Below the pieces are notes generated by a model, which did no database searches, was not told the origin of the DNA, and saw only the letters and a program-made list of their open reading frames with translations. The translations under genes and the position numbers were made by a program. From positions 1 to 64,000 of the forward strand of contig NZ_LMTZ01000086.1 of assembly GCF_001456025.1 (NCBI RefSeq): a stretch of 64,000 nt of DNA, read 5' to 3'. Of the stretch, positions 45,947-55,682 are shown piece after piece. The DNA is from Mastigocoleus testarum BC008 (GTDB taxonomy: Bacteria; Cyanobacteriota; Cyanobacteriia; Cyanobacteriales; Nostocaceae). How positions within the stretch are numbered: position 1 is the first letter of the stretch; every line of letters begins with the position of its first letter.

Positions 45947-46346
45947 TATAGTTTTGTTAAATTTTATATTTTGACGTCATTAGGTTTGGGAACAGCGAAA
46001 GCTTGTATTTTTAATAGCCTTATTTCCATAGCCTTCTTTATACTTAAACTACGATAAAAAGATACCTATTACAAATCAAAACTTACGTAAGATTTAAAAA
46101 ATTATTTGAAATAAATTTCCCTCTAAAGAAGCATTTTTGCTTTTTTTCGCAAATTTTTGCCAAAATTTTCCTTTATCTTCAATGGATGCTATCCTTATAT
46201 ACCAGGCTTTTGAGAAATCATTAGCTCCAGTAGTAGTTGTCAAATAATTTTTTGGCAAATCAGCAAACGCTACAAACAAATGTCCAAAATTTTGCAAAGA
46301 TAATATTATTTCTTAAATTATTTTCCAAACAAACCTCTTGGCAACG
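45947..46346. other. divergent intergenic region
   Basis: A+T-rich spacer between the secreted protein gene and the gene at 46347. A minus-strand frame at 46094-46312 is open for about 72 codons with a fairly protein-like product (KFWQKFAKKSKNASLEG) but starts only at a TTG without a ribosome site; I leave it uncalled. Confidence 0.45.
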
Positions 46347-47111
46347 ATGGGCATGAGTGAAAAAACGATAGAAGGTTACGGGAAAGGTTTTCTCGTTTTA
46401 ATTTTGCCAATCTCGGTTGCAATTATTTTCTTTGTCAACACTTGGCGAATTTGGATAGTGCTTGTAGCACTATTAATTGGTTTGAGATTATTTCAGAGTT
46501 ATCGGTGGCAGCAATGGTGTACAAAAGTTAATCCGACATTTCACCAACTAATTGAAAGTAATCAAGGTAGAATTACACCGATAGACTTAGCAATTAAGGG
46601 TAATTTTTCTGGAACAAAAGCAAAACGTTACCTGGATACAAAAGCCGGAGAATTTGGTGCCAGAATCGTTAAAGTTGAAGATGGCAATCAAGTTTATCAC
46701 TTTATTACTGCTAAGACTTTGAGCAGTTTATTGGATTCTAGCGAACCAGAAGCAGAAGAATTTTCTGCTCCAACGCTAAAATCAAGTACTCAGATTTTGG
46801 CAGAATTAGAGCCTAAAAAGGAAGTTAGTCATGCTGAAAGCTTGGTAAATGAAACCATCTCCGAACAAATTAACGCCGAACCAGAGCACCTCCACACAGA
46901 AGATAAGAAACCTTTAGAAAAGCAACTATTATTTGGTTCTTTAATTCAATCAGAGCTTGCTAAACGTTTAGGTGTGTATTCAAGTACTGTTTTTAAACGG
47001 CGAAACGATCCACAGTTTTCCGAATGGTCTCGCAATCGCGACCCTGACGGTATTGCTTGGACCTATTCTAAGGAAACGAAGGAATTTTTCCCTGTGGATG
47101 GCGAAGCATAG
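46347..47111 (+). CDS. membrane-anchored protein of unknown function with a C-terminal DNA-binding-like segment
   Basis: The product (254 aa from this ATG) has two closely spaced hydrophobic helices near the N-terminus (FLVLILPISVAIIFFV and IWIVLVALLIGL). A soluble region follows (FHQLIESNQGRITPIDLAIK, helix-turn-helix-like), then an acidic Glu/Ser-rich linker at about 130-195. The C-terminal segment (QSELAKRLGVYSSTVFKRRN) reads like a helix-turn-helix followed by a small conserved-looking end. I chose ATG 46347 because the upstream TTG 46338 has no support; ATG 46353 is also possible. A membrane-tethered regulator is a guess from the motifs. Confidence 0.65.
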   Translation: MGMSEKTIEGYGKGFLVLILPISVAIIFFVNTWRIWIVLVALLIGLRLFQSYRWQQWCTKVNPTFHQLIESNQGRITPIDLAIKGNFSGTKAKRYLDTKAGEFGARIVKVEDGNQVYHFITAKTLSSLLDSSEPEAEEFSAPTLKSSTQILAELEPKKEVSHAESLVNETISEQINAEPEHLHTEDKKPLEKQLLFGSLIQSELAKRLGVYSSTVFKRRNDPQFSEWSRNRDPDGIAWTYSKETKEFFPVDGEA

Positions 47112-47166
47112 TTGTGTGTTCTAGATCGGTAACTAGTTCCAAGTGAATTTTTTTGAATCGATGACT

Positions 47167-48312
47167 TTAGATCGATTTTTGCTGTTTAACTTGCAAACCC
47201 ACAGCTTCGGAGATGGAATTTAGTTTGTTCTGTTCTAACTTGACAAGCAAACCTTCAAGAATCTGACGTATCATCATTGGACCTTGATAAATCCAACCCG
47301 TGTAAACTTGAACCAAAGTTGCACCAGCTGTAATTTTCTCCCAAGCATCTTCGGCGTTAAACACACCACCAACACCAATAATCGGCATTTTACCTCCGGT
47401 TTGTTGGTAAATATATCGAATGACCTCCGTAGAGCGATCGCGTACTGGTGCACCACTGATACCGCCAGCTTCTTGCTGGGGTGAGTTACCAGTTCTCTCG
47501 ATCGCTTGGGTTTTAAGACCTTCACGACTGATAGTAGTATTTGTGGCAATAATTCCAGCTAATCCAGATTGTTGTACTAGGGAAATAATGTCGGCGATCG
47601 CTTCCCATTCTAAATCTGGAGCAATTTTAACAAAAATTGGTTTGCGTAGAGAATTTTCTGCTTGTAATGCAGTTAAAATTGAAGCTAAAAATGAGGCGTC
47701 TTGAAGTTTTCGCAAGCCGGGAGTATTAGGAGAAGAAACGTTAACAACAAAATATTTACCGTAATCTTTGAGTAGACGAAAACTATTCAAATAATCATCT
47801 GCAGCATCTGCGAGTGGTGTAACCTTCGATTTACCTAGATTTATTCCTATAGGAATAGAAGAACTATTGATACTAACAGATTTTAATCTTGTTGCCATTG
47901 CTTCTGCACCACGATTATTAAAACCCATTCGATTCAAAGCTGCGTAATCTAAAGGTAAACGAAACAAGCGAGGTTTAGGATTACCCGGTTGTGCTAAATA
48001 TGTTACTGTTCCCAGTTCCGCAAATCCGAATCCAAAGTGAGACCAGATCGCAGCAGCAACACCATCTTTATCAAAACCTGCAGCTAAACCCATGGGATTG
48101 GGGAAATGCAGACCAAATAAATTTTGCTCTAGCTTCTGGTCCGAAATACATAAAGTTTTTTCTAGGTGACGAGCGATCGAGCTTACACCTGCAATATGAC
48201 GATTTTGCTCCAGCCAACTCAAACTACTGAGGGTTGATGAGTGTAACTGCTCTGGGTCAGCTTTAAGGAGATTAAATAAAATTGGGCGAACTAAAGATTG
48301 ATAGATATTCAA
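47167..48312 (-). CDS. pyrD: dihydroorotate dehydrogenase (quinone), class 2
   Basis: The 381-aa enzyme oxidises dihydroorotate to orotate in pyrimidine synthesis and passes electrons to the quinone pool. The N-terminal helical extension (MNIYQSLVRPILFNLLKADPE) marks the membrane-associated class 2. FMN and catalytic motifs include NPMGLAAGFDKDG, NRMGFNNRGAE and NVSSPNTPGLR, where the Ser of SSPNT is the class 2 base, and GVGGVFNAEDAWEKI near the phosphate site. The frame has no ATG before the conserved N-terminus, so it starts at TTG 48312. It is monocistronic here. Confidence 0.95.
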   Translation of the reverse strand: MNIYQSLVRPILFNLLKADPEQLHSSTLSSLSWLEQNRHIAGVSSIARHLEKTLCISDQKLEQNLFGLHFPNPMGLAAGFDKDGVAAAIWSHFGFGFAELGTVTYLAQPGNPKPRLFRLPLDYAALNRMGFNNRGAEAMATRLKSVSINSSSIPIGINLGKSKVTPLADAADDYLNSFRLLKDYGKYFVVNVSSPNTPGLRKLQDASFLASILTALQAENSLRKPIFVKIAPDLEWEAIADIISLVQQSGLAGIIATNTTISREGLKTQAIERTGNSPQQEAGGISGAPVRDRSTEVIRYIYQQTGGKMPIIGVGGVFNAEDAWEKITAGATLVQVYTGWIYQGPMMIRQILEGLLVKLEQNKLNSISEAVGLQVKQQKSI

Positions 48313-48655
48313 GGTAATTGGGGATTAGGGATTGGGGATTAGGGGTTGGGGATTAGGGATTGGACATTAGCATTAGGACGCATCTCGACAGATGAACGGT
48401 ACGTAGGAATCCGTTCGTTCCAAAGGTAGCGAAGAAGAAGATGATAGGTAGGTAGAATCTGCGGCGTCGACGGATCCGTAGGTAGCGCAGCTATAAGCCT
48501 TTAGCGTAGGGGAGATGATGATTAATGTAGATTATCTTCCCAGTCGCCAGTCGCCAGTCGCCAGTTGCCAATCCCCAACCTCCAATAAAATTTTATCGAT
48601 TGAGATGCTTTTATGGGAACCCTATTATTAACAAGGTATTTCGACTTAAAGCCGG
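48313..48655. repeat. intergenic region with tandem and dispersed repeats
   Basis: Contains GGGGATT/AGGGATT heptamers (48316-48363), a dispersed-repeat fragment with GGATCCG and GTAGGTAGCGCAG near 48471-48491, and CAGTCGC heptamers (48541-48565). No gene. The promoter of the gene at 48656 should lie in the last 60 bases. Confidence 0.65.
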
Positions 48656-51541
48656 ATGGTGCAGCTAAATAAGATTACCACCGAACAAAAAATTCTTTCT
48701 CTAGGACGTATTCTCCAAAATTTAAGGGAAGAAGACAACGTTGATGCTCTAATTGAAAAAACTGTTTCTTTTTTTCAAGAGTATTTTCAATACAGCCTAA
48801 TTTGGGTTGCGCTTTACGACCGTTTAAACCATATTTTATTTGGTAAAGGCGGCATTACTCCAGGAAATGAAACCAAGGTTTTGCAGCAAAGACTAGTGCT
48901 GAGTCCTGGAGATTTATTAGAGCAAGTCACAATTGAACAACGTCCCCTAGGCGTAGCTGATTTAAGACTTGAGACTAGGGCTGAGGAATGGCAAGAATTG
49001 GCCGAAAAACATAATCTTAAAGGAACAGTTATTTTACCAATTCGTTATCGTGACTGTTGTTTAGGTATCGTTTTAATGGCATCGGAGCGTTGGGGATACC
49101 TACTTTCTTCAGAGATTAAAGTCATGCTGATGACTATTTTAGGCGAGTTGGGAACCATACTTTATCATCATGAAGTAGATTTATTCCATAAGCAAACCAA
49201 GCATCCAGATGAACCATTATTGGAATTATTGCAAAGTTTACCAAATCTGAACGATTTCGAACAAAGGCTAGAAGCAGTAGTTCATACCACCCATGATTTT
49301 ATTTCACCCAGCCGCACGAATATTTACTGGTTTGAGCGTAAAGGTAATTATTTCTGGCAGCGAAAAAGAAACCAAGGGAAGAAATTAGGTTTAAATGCTT
49401 TAAATAAACATGGAATTCCGGCACAGACGCAAATCAATGCTCGAGAGTTTAATGACTTTTACTATACATTGTCAGGCGGTCACATGATATTTATCGGTGA
49501 CGGTAAAAGTTCCTTAAATAGCTATTCAACAACTAAATTATTAAAACAACTACAAGCACGAAGTTTATTGGCTGCTCCGATTATTTGGCAGAAAGAATTA
49601 TTAGGTTTTTTGGCGGTAGAAAATAAGGAACCTCGAATTTGGGCAGAAGCAGAGCAAAATTTTATTAGAGGTGCAGCAGGACTAATTTCCTTAAATACGC
49701 CAGTTGACTCAATGGAAAATACGATTCAACAGGTGAAGGAACATGCACGCATTACAACCGGAATGCTACAAGGAATTTATCAAGAACAAGACATTCAAGA
49801 TATTCAAAAAATTTTTAGTGATGCTGCGTCAACTATATTAGGGCGACTTGATGCTAACCGGTTTTTAGTATTGCAGTTAAATTCCGAACGGGATTGTTAT
49901 CAAATTCTTTACCAAGGTCAAAGAAAAAATCAGCGGATTTTGCCTGTAAATATTACCTTTGAAGCCCTCAGGGAAGTAGACCGACAACTTTTGGAATATC
50001 AAAAACTTGCAGTAGGGATTGAAAATTTAGAAGAAGATCTATGCTTATTTAACTGGCGCACGATTTTACTTTCCCAAGGTGTGCGATCGCTATTAATTGC
50101 GAATTGTACTCCCAACCGCTTCCCCAATACATTACTAATAGTAACAACTGACATAAACCGTTATTGGTCTAACTTAGAAAAAGAATTAATCCAAGCAGTT
50201 AGCCGACAAATTGGCACAATTGTCAGACAATGGCAGTTAAATGAATCAAACCAACAAAAACAGCACTTTTTAGATAGTTTGGGCAAATCTTTGCGTATTT
50301 TAGGAAAAACCCAACATATCCCAACGTTAGATGAAGAACTAAAAGAAACATTAGAAAAAACAGGGATGGAGCAAATTGCTTCTTTTCTCAATGCTCCTTT
50401 AGTATTATTACTCTCTTGGATGCCAGGAGAAGAGATTGCAAAGATTACTCCAGGAGTAGTTCTCAATAATAAATTTGCGATTTCTCAAGATGCGATAGTT
50501 AAACGCAAAAGAGAGGTTTTAATTGAGTTGGCATTAGCGAATGAAGGTATGCTTAGTTTAAGCATCGATAAGCTACCTGGGGAAACCAAAAAATGGCTTC
50601 ATGGTTCCCATATCGCAGAACTTTTAATTATGACATTGGATACAGGAGGGAAGGGCGAACCCTCAGGTGTTTTGGTAATTGCTGATGAACCAGGACGTCA
50701 GTGGTCAAGACTTTCTCTTGATGCAGTAAGTATATTAATTCAGCAGCTAGCATGGTCGCGGCGTCAGCAGCAAATAACCCAACTTCTAACTGCAAAAGCT
50801 GAAACTTTAGAACAACTAAATTGGTACAAACATCGACGTTTAGAAGAAAGTCACAGGACTGTAGCAGCACTACTTGCACAAATAAAAGAATTGGGAATAA
50901 CTGGTGATGAACTCACCCATATGCGTTACCAACAATTACTTCATCAATTAGAGCAAACAACAGCATCAGTGAATAGAGCGATCGCTCAAGAACAATGGGA
51001 GTTAATGTTTGCTCCAGAGAAAATACCCATGGCTAGCATCCTCAAGCGTTCCTTGGAAAGAATTGATAGTTTGCTCAAACAACAGAAATTATGGATCGGG
51101 GTACATGGTTTGGGAAAACAGTTTGAAGAAAACTCCCCACCCGAAACAAAAACTGAGAATTATCAATCTTCGCCTCAATCCTTAATAGTTGCTGGCGACA
51201 CCATAAAAATAGAATTAGCAATCTATGAAATTTTGCTTGCTGTATGCTATCGCTCTATTACAAATGGCAGAATTGATATTTGGTGTCGTCCGATCAATGA
51301 AAAACATTTGGAAGTATCAATTACAGATAATGGCAGGATTGAGGAAGGACTATTAGAAGAATTAGAAGGTAATAATTTATCAGATATTCTTGTTCCTTCT
51401 GAAACTAAATGTCCCCCAGGTTTACATTTACAAATTTGCAAAAAATTAATCCAGCAGTTGGGGGGAGAATTGCATTTCTATCAATTAGCAGATAGTAGGT
51501 TAGTCAGTCGTTTAGTTTTACCTTTAGCTACTAAAGATTAA
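48656..51541 (+). CDS. multi-GAF signalling protein with a degenerate histidine-kinase-like C-terminus
   Basis: The 961-aa protein has several GAF domains (about residues 25-175, 195-345, 365-525 and 545-700; FFQEYFQYSLIWVALYD, LLAAPIIWQKELLGFLAVE). A helical region follows at about 705-800 where a dimerisation domain would sit. It has no recognisable H-box with a phosphorylatable His followed by E-L-R-T-P. The ATPase-like end (about 850-955) lacks the N-box Asn, has DNGRI in place of DxGxGI, and keeps PPGLHLQICKKLIQQLGGEL. It should be a sensor that no longer transfers phosphate to a His, or does so unusually. It is alone, with a minus-strand gene on each side. Confidence 0.8.
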   Translation: MVQLNKITTEQKILSLGRILQNLREEDNVDALIEKTVSFFQEYFQYSLIWVALYDRLNHILFGKGGITPGNETKVLQQRLVLSPGDLLEQVTIEQRPLGVADLRLETRAEEWQELAEKHNLKGTVILPIRYRDCCLGIVLMASERWGYLLSSEIKVMLMTILGELGTILYHHEVDLFHKQTKHPDEPLLELLQSLPNLNDFEQRLEAVVHTTHDFISPSRTNIYWFERKGNYFWQRKRNQGKKLGLNALNKHGIPAQTQINAREFNDFYYTLSGGHMIFIGDGKSSLNSYSTTKLLKQLQARSLLAAPIIWQKELLGFLAVENKEPRIWAEAEQNFIRGAAGLISLNTPVDSMENTIQQVKEHARITTGMLQGIYQEQDIQDIQKIFSDAASTILGRLDANRFLVLQLNSERDCYQILYQGQRKNQRILPVNITFEALREVDRQLLEYQKLAVGIENLEEDLCLFNWRTILLSQGVRSLLIANCTPNRFPNTLLIVTTDINRYWSNLEKELIQAVSRQIGTIVRQWQLNESNQQKQHFLDSLGKSLRILGKTQHIPTLDEELKETLEKTGMEQIASFLNAPLVLLLSWMPGEEIAKITPGVVLNNKFAISQDAIVKRKREVLIELALANEGMLSLSIDKLPGETKKWLHGSHIAELLIMTLDTGGKGEPSGVLVIADEPGRQWSRLSLDAVSILIQQLAWSRRQQQITQLLTAKAETLEQLNWYKHRRLEESHRTVAALLAQIKELGITGDELTHMRYQQLLHQLEQTTASVNRAIAQEQWELMFAPEKIPMASILKRSLERIDSLLKQQKLWIGVHGLGKQFEENSPPETKTENYQSSPQSLIVAGDTIKIELAIYEILLAVCYRSITNGRIDIWCRPINEKHLEVSITDNGRIEEGLLEELEGNNLSDILVPSETKCPPGLHLQICKKLIQQLGGELHFYQLADSRLVSRLVLPLATKD

Positions 51542-51547
51542 AAACTG

Positions 51548-52489
51548 CTACTTTTTACATTTACCAAATCCCAAAATCACCTTGGGTTTAATGAAAAAAA
51601 TGAAGTAGAACCCTAACATCAAAAGTAAACACATTCCTAAAGAAACTTTCGGGTCTCTAGATTTGACCTGTAGCAAAGCTGTTGAAAAAGGTATGTCTGT
51701 TCCTTGAACGATCAAAACGGAGTAAAAATTGGTAGCTGTATGTAGTCCAGCAGCAAGCTCCAATCTATTGTCTTTCAAAGTAATAATTGAATTAAAAACG
51801 CTTACGATAATGTAAAACAATCCTCCCCAAATCAACCCTCGCTTCATTTCTACCCGATGAAGGTGACCGATAAGAAACAATAAGCTGGTACAAATAATAG
51901 GAAATACTGGTTTGCGCGTTATACGAGCAAAACCCTGAAGGATATAACCCTGCATCAGTAACTCTTCACTACTTGCTTGAATGGGAGTCAAGATTAATGC
52001 CAAAGGAATGAGTACAAACCATTGACCCAAATCAGGATTGAATAAAAATTTATTAGAGGTAAACAGAATATTTCCGAGCAAGACAATAGACAACATTGAA
52101 AACCAAACAGCTAATCCAGACAGAAAACGACGAATAGAAATCGATCCATTTACACTGATTAGCGACAAGAAAGGACGTCGGTGTAACCTTGTGACAGTCA
52201 GAAAAACTCCCAGCCACAGAAAAGCATCAGTAATCTTACTGCTGACATATGTTAACAATGGTGTTGGCTGAGCTATATCTGTAGTAAAAAAGCTGAGAAA
52301 AATCCAAGCAGCAATTCCACCAACGTAAATCCATATAACTAAAATTAGTAGTATTCCTAGCAGATAACGCCACCAATCATTTTTTCCTTTGCCTGCTAGT
52401 TCTAGATACTTGGATTGCATATAATTGATATTTTCCAATGTTACAGCAGGAAGTATCTCATCTGACTGAATCTCAATTCTTCTATCCAA
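51548..52489 (-). CDS. CPBP-family intramembrane (CAAX-like) protease
   Basis: The 313-aa membrane protein has about eight hydrophobic helices. The CPBP motifs are in order: EE in QASSEELLMQGY, FLIGHLHR with the His, and GLHTATNF with His and Asn. The first motif is normally EExxxR; here Gln stands in place of Arg. These motifs form the glutamic-type active site of Rce1-like proteases, which act in prenyl-protein or peptide processing and in bacteriocin immunity. The frame begins with TTG at 52489; the first ATG is at 52420, before the first helix. It converges with the GAF gene, leaving only 6 nt. Confidence 0.8.
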   Translation of the reverse strand: MDRRIEIQSDEILPAVTLENINYMQSKYLELAGKGKNDWWRYLLGILLILVIWIYVGGIAAWIFLSFFTTDIAQPTPLLTYVSSKITDAFLWLGVFLTVTRLHRRPFLSLISVNGSISIRRFLSGLAVWFSMLSIVLLGNILFTSNKFLFNPDLGQWFVLIPLALILTPIQASSEELLMQGYILQGFARITRKPVFPIICTSLLFLIGHLHRVEMKRGLIWGGLFYIIVSVFNSIITLKDNRLELAAGLHTATNFYSVLIVQGTDIPFSTALLQVKSRDPKVSLGMCLLLMLGFYFIFFIKPKVILGFGKCKK

Positions 52490-52736
52490 AAAGCTAAAAT
52501 TGTCACACTTTTAACTTTGAGAATGTGGTAAACAATACCGAATATACTTATTTTCAGACAATAATGTTTTTACGTTAGGAATTCATCACCAAATTAGCGA
52601 AGACAACTATATCGCGAGTTGTTTTTCTAATCAATTCGGTTTTCTAGGAAGAAAAAACCTTATATTATATCTTCTTAAGTAGTTATAATTAACTTCCACC
52701 CCACTATTATTCATATTTGATAAATCCAGAATCAAT

Positions 52737-52916
52737 ATGGGACGTTCTCGTTCTAAATCTGACTTACCGGAAAAAATCTGTCCGGTTTGTCAACGCCCCT
52801 TTTCCTGGCGAAAGAAATGGGAAGACTGTTGGGATGAAGTTAAATACTGCTCGGAACGTTGCCGTCGTCGTCGTTCGGAAGCTAAAACAAAAAACAACGA
52901 TACAAATTCTATTTAG
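52737..52916 (+). CDS. DUF2256 family small zinc-ribbon-like protein (59 aa)
   Basis: A gene too short for usual length cutoffs. It reads MGRSRSKSDLPEKICPVCQR, then PFSWRKKWEDCWDEVKYC and SERCRRRR: the CxxC...C...CxxxC cysteine spacing with the WRKKW and W-E-V-K-Y-C core is the hallmark of DUF2256. Four Cys (CPVC, YCSERC) could bind one zinc. It ends 22 nt before the isoaspartyl peptidase start, on the same strand, so they may be co-transcribed. The overlapping frame at 52717-52929 is a shadow. Confidence 0.85.
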   Translation: MGRSRSKSDLPEKICPVCQRPFSWRKKWEDCWDEVKYCSERCRRRRSEAKTKNNDTNSI

Positions 52917-52938
52917 ATATCAACAGTAAAAAACAGAA

Positions 52939-53892
52939 ATGAAACCAAAGGTGCAACCAAAGTTAATCATTCACGGTGGGGCTGGAAGTTCCCTAAAAAG
53001 TAAAGGCGGAGTTGAGGTCATACGTCGAACTCTTCATCAAATTGTAGAGGAGGTTTACACACTGTTAGTATCAGGAGCCTCTGCAAATGAAGCTGTAGTG
53101 AGAGGCTGTCAATTGCTGGAAGACGAACCCCGATTTAATGCTGGGACTGGCTCGGTACTCCAATCAGATGGACAAATCCGTATGAGTGCTTCTTTGATGG
53201 ATGGTACATCCCAAAGTTTAAGTGGTGTAATTAACGTTACTAGAGTTAAGAACCCAATAAATTTAGCTAAATTTTTACAAACTTCTTCTGATCGCGTGCT
53301 TTCGGATTATGGTGCAGCAGAACTTGCACGAGAATTACAAATTCCCAGTTACAATGCTTTAACTGAATTACGCTTGCAAGAGTGGTTACTCGAAAGACAA
53401 GATAATTTCCAACGTTCCATGGCTGGAGTCGTTGCCGAAGAAGAATTGGTAGCTAGTGAAACTGCCCGACGCGGTACTATAGGTGTAGTTGCCTTGGATA
53501 CTAACGGAAGATTATCTGTAGGTACTTCAACTGGGGGGAAAGGCTTTGAGCGAGTCGGTCGTGTTAGCGACTCTGCAATGCCAGCAGGTAACTATGCTAG
53601 TAAATACGCTGCAGTTAGCTGTACTGGAATTGGAGAAGACATTATTGATGAATGCTTAGCAGCGAGAATCGTCGTACGCGTTACCGACGGAATGACTTTA
53701 GAAAAAGCTATGGAACGTTCATTTGAGGAAGCAGAAGGACGTCAGCGAGATTTTGGTGCGATCGCTCTTGATGGTAATGGGAAAATAGCTTGGGGTAAAA
53801 CCAGTCAGACTCTATTAGCGGCTTATCATGATGGGGAAAGTATTGGTGATACTCTTGAAGCGACCAAAGAAGTCCAAACATTTTGTTTCTAG
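52939..53892 (+). CDS. iaaA: isoaspartyl peptidase / L-asparaginase (plant-type Ntn hydrolase)
   Basis: The 317-aa precursor has LIIHGGAGS at the start, FNAGTGSVL, and the autocleavage site G179|T180 in ARRGTIGVVALD. Cleavage leaves Thr180 as the N-terminal nucleophile of the beta subunit. Such enzymes hydrolyse isoaspartyl dipeptides and asparagine; in cyanobacteria a related enzyme breaks down beta-aspartyl-arginine from cyanophycin, which is a sensible role here. It follows the DUF2256 gene. A palindromic hairpin with T tract follows the stop at 53927. Confidence 0.9.
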   Translation: MKPKVQPKLIIHGGAGSSLKSKGGVEVIRRTLHQIVEEVYTLLVSGASANEAVVRGCQLLEDEPRFNAGTGSVLQSDGQIRMSASLMDGTSQSLSGVINVTRVKNPINLAKFLQTSSDRVLSDYGAAELARELQIPSYNALTELRLQEWLLERQDNFQRSMAGVVAEEELVASETARRGTIGVVALDTNGRLSVGTSTGGKGFERVGRVSDSAMPAGNYASKYAAVSCTGIGEDIIDECLAARIVVRVTDGMTLEKAMERSFEEAEGRQRDFGAIALDGNGKIAWGKTSQTLLAAYHDGESIGDTLEATKEVQTFCF

Positions 53893-53926
53893 AGAAATTC
53901 GTTCGTAGAAAAACTTAGAGAATTTG

Positions 53927-53958
53927 TAGAGACGTAGCACTGCTATGTCTCTATTTTT
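53927..53958 (+). terminator. hairpin terminator derived from the dispersed palindrome family
   Basis: TAGAGAC-g-TAGCA (53927-53939) pairs with TGCTA-t-GTCTCTA (53941-53953) with one internal mismatch, then TTTTT. The stem is a short relative of the GTAGAGACGTTGCA palindrome at 30397, here probably serving as the terminator of the peptidase gene. Confidence 0.7.
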
Positions 53959-53968
53959 AGTTGGATGT

Positions 53969-55345
53969 CTATTTTTGTGGTTCTGGAGTCTCTGCTTTAT
54001 TTTTCATTTTCCAGTCAGTTTTAACTATCTGACGAGAACGAGCGATCGCCAGGGAACTATCGGGGACATCCTTTGTAATAGTTGAACCAGCTGCGATATA
54101 AGCATTATTACCAATACTAACCGGTGCAACTAAGACACTATTAGAACCAGTACCGGCGCGCTCGCCAATAATAGTACGGTGTTTGTTAACGCCATCATAA
54201 TTAGCAGTAATTGTACCTGCACCAATATTTACCTGACTTCCAGTACTAGTATCGCCAAGATAGGAAAGGTGAGCAACATTAGTCTTCTCACCTAATGTCG
54301 TCTTTTTAAGTTCGACAAAATTACCAATACGACACTCTGCAGCAACTTCTACATGATTGCGGAGGTGGGCGTAAGGACCAATTCTCGTACCACCTTGAAT
54401 TGAACTATCAGTAATCACGGAATACTGAACAGTTACATTTTTACCTAATTTACTATTTTCAATTAAACTTCCCGGACCAATGCGGCAACCAGCTTCAATT
54501 TTGGTGCTTCCCCGCAAATGAGTTTGGGGTTCAATAATTACATCTGATTCTAATTCTACTGTTTCATCAATAGTGACGCTACCGGGGTTAATCATAGTTA
54601 CACCAGCAGCCATCCATTTTTCTTTTACTCGTCTTTGTAAAATTTCATATGCATTAGCTAGTTGCAAGCGGTTGTTGATACCAAGAATTTCTTGACTGTC
54701 CTCTATATCAACAGCCATTACGGGTGCAACTTTAGTAACTGCATCTGTGATGTAGTATTCTTTCTGAGCATTATTTGCTTCTAGATGAGGTAATACACGA
54801 GCTAAATCTCGCCAACGAAAGCAGTAAATTCCTGCGTTAACACGACAATTTTTTTTCTCATCTGAAGTACAGTCTTTATCTTCGACTATTTTTTCCACAA
54901 TATTTAAACTATTACAGAAAACTCGCCCATAACCTTTGGGATTTGAGAATTGTGCAGTAAGTATTGTTGCAGCATTCTGATATTTTTGGTGAGTTTCTAA
55001 TAAATTCTCGATCGTTTCACTGCACAGCAATGGAACATCGCCGTTTAACACTAATAAATCCCCATCGTAACCTTCCAAGTGGGGAAGAAGTTGTTGAATA
55101 GCATGTCCAGTACCTAATTGTTGTGTTTGCTCAACAAATTCTAGGTCTGGAATTGGTTTCATAGCTATTTTAACTTCTTCAGCCTTATAACCAACTATTG
55201 CTATGCGGCGTAAGGGCGAAAGTGGTTCAACACTATCTATTACTCTTTCTAAAAGTGATTTGCCTCCCAAAGAATGCAAAACTTTGGGCAGGTGAGATTT
55301 CATTCTGGTTCCGCGTCCTGCCGCTAAAATTGCTACAACTACCAT
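53969..55345 (-). CDS. glmU: bifunctional UDP-GlcNAc pyrophosphorylase / GlcN-1-P acetyltransferase
   Basis: The 458-aa enzyme makes UDP-GlcNAc for peptidoglycan and envelope sugars. The N-terminal nucleotidyltransferase has [21 protein letters not shown] and [22 protein letters not shown]. The C-terminal part (about residues 250-435) is a left-handed beta helix of hexapeptide repeats with acetyltransferase motifs [20 protein letters not shown] and [11 protein letters not shown]. Length is normal. It is convergent with the peptidase gene and has a spacer of about 340 nt to the next gene. Confidence 0.96.
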   Translation of the reverse strand: MVVVAILAAGRGTRMKSHLPKVLHSLGGKSLLERVIDSVEPLSPLRRIAIVGYKAEEVKIAMKPIPDLEFVEQTQQLGTGHAIQQLLPHLEGYDGDLLVLNGDVPLLCSETIENLLETHQKYQNAATILTAQFSNPKGYGRVFCNSLNIVEKIVEDKDCTSDEKKNCRVNAGIYCFRWRDLARVLPHLEANNAQKEYYITDAVTKVAPVMAVDIEDSQEILGINNRLQLANAYEILQRRVKEKWMAAGVTMINPGSVTIDETVELESDVIIEPQTHLRGSTKIEAGCRIGPGSLIENSKLGKNVTVQYSVITDSSIQGGTRIGPYAHLRNHVEVAAECRIGNFVELKKTTLGEKTNVAHLSYLGDTSTGSQVNIGAGTITANYDGVNKHRTIIGERAGTGSNSVLVAPVSIGNNAYIAAGSTITKDVPDSSLAIARSRQIVKTDWKMKNKAETPEPQK

Positions 55346-55682
55346 AATTTAGCTATCGGCTATCTGTAAATTACTATGAATGCTCGACATCAATTAAGAC
55401 TTCGGCCCAGATCATAGCAGCTTACTAGATTAACCCGAAACCTTAGTAGTTTACAATTTTTAAAAAGTCTTATACAATCTTTAACCGGTTATATTTTAGC
55501 TCTAGTCGGTTAGATTCTAGCCTGTTATATGCTTTGAAACGGTAGCATTATTCCTTCATAAGGATGTAGGCATAGAAATTTGACGCGAAATTCCTTTGAA
55601 TATTCTTAATATATCAAAAATAATTATATTGAGTAGTTATATTGATTTTTGATAACCGGCGATAATTAGCTAATAAAAAAAC
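55346..55682. other. intergenic region
   Basis: A+T-rich spacer. Direct repeats of a TAG-CC/GG-TTATAT type (GGTTATATTTTAG, GGTTAGATTCTAG, CTGTTATATG) near 55488-55530 look like degenerate tandem units. No gene is seen. Confidence 0.5.

Noticed and set aside
46094..46312. A minus-strand frame of about 72 codons with a fairly protein-like product
   Set aside because: Only a TTG start without a ribosome site; no family. It might be a gene remnant, but the evidence is too weak for a feature.
52717..52929. A 70-codon plus-strand frame
   Set aside because: It overlaps the DUF2256 gene (52737-52916) in another frame; only the latter has a recognisable cysteine pattern.
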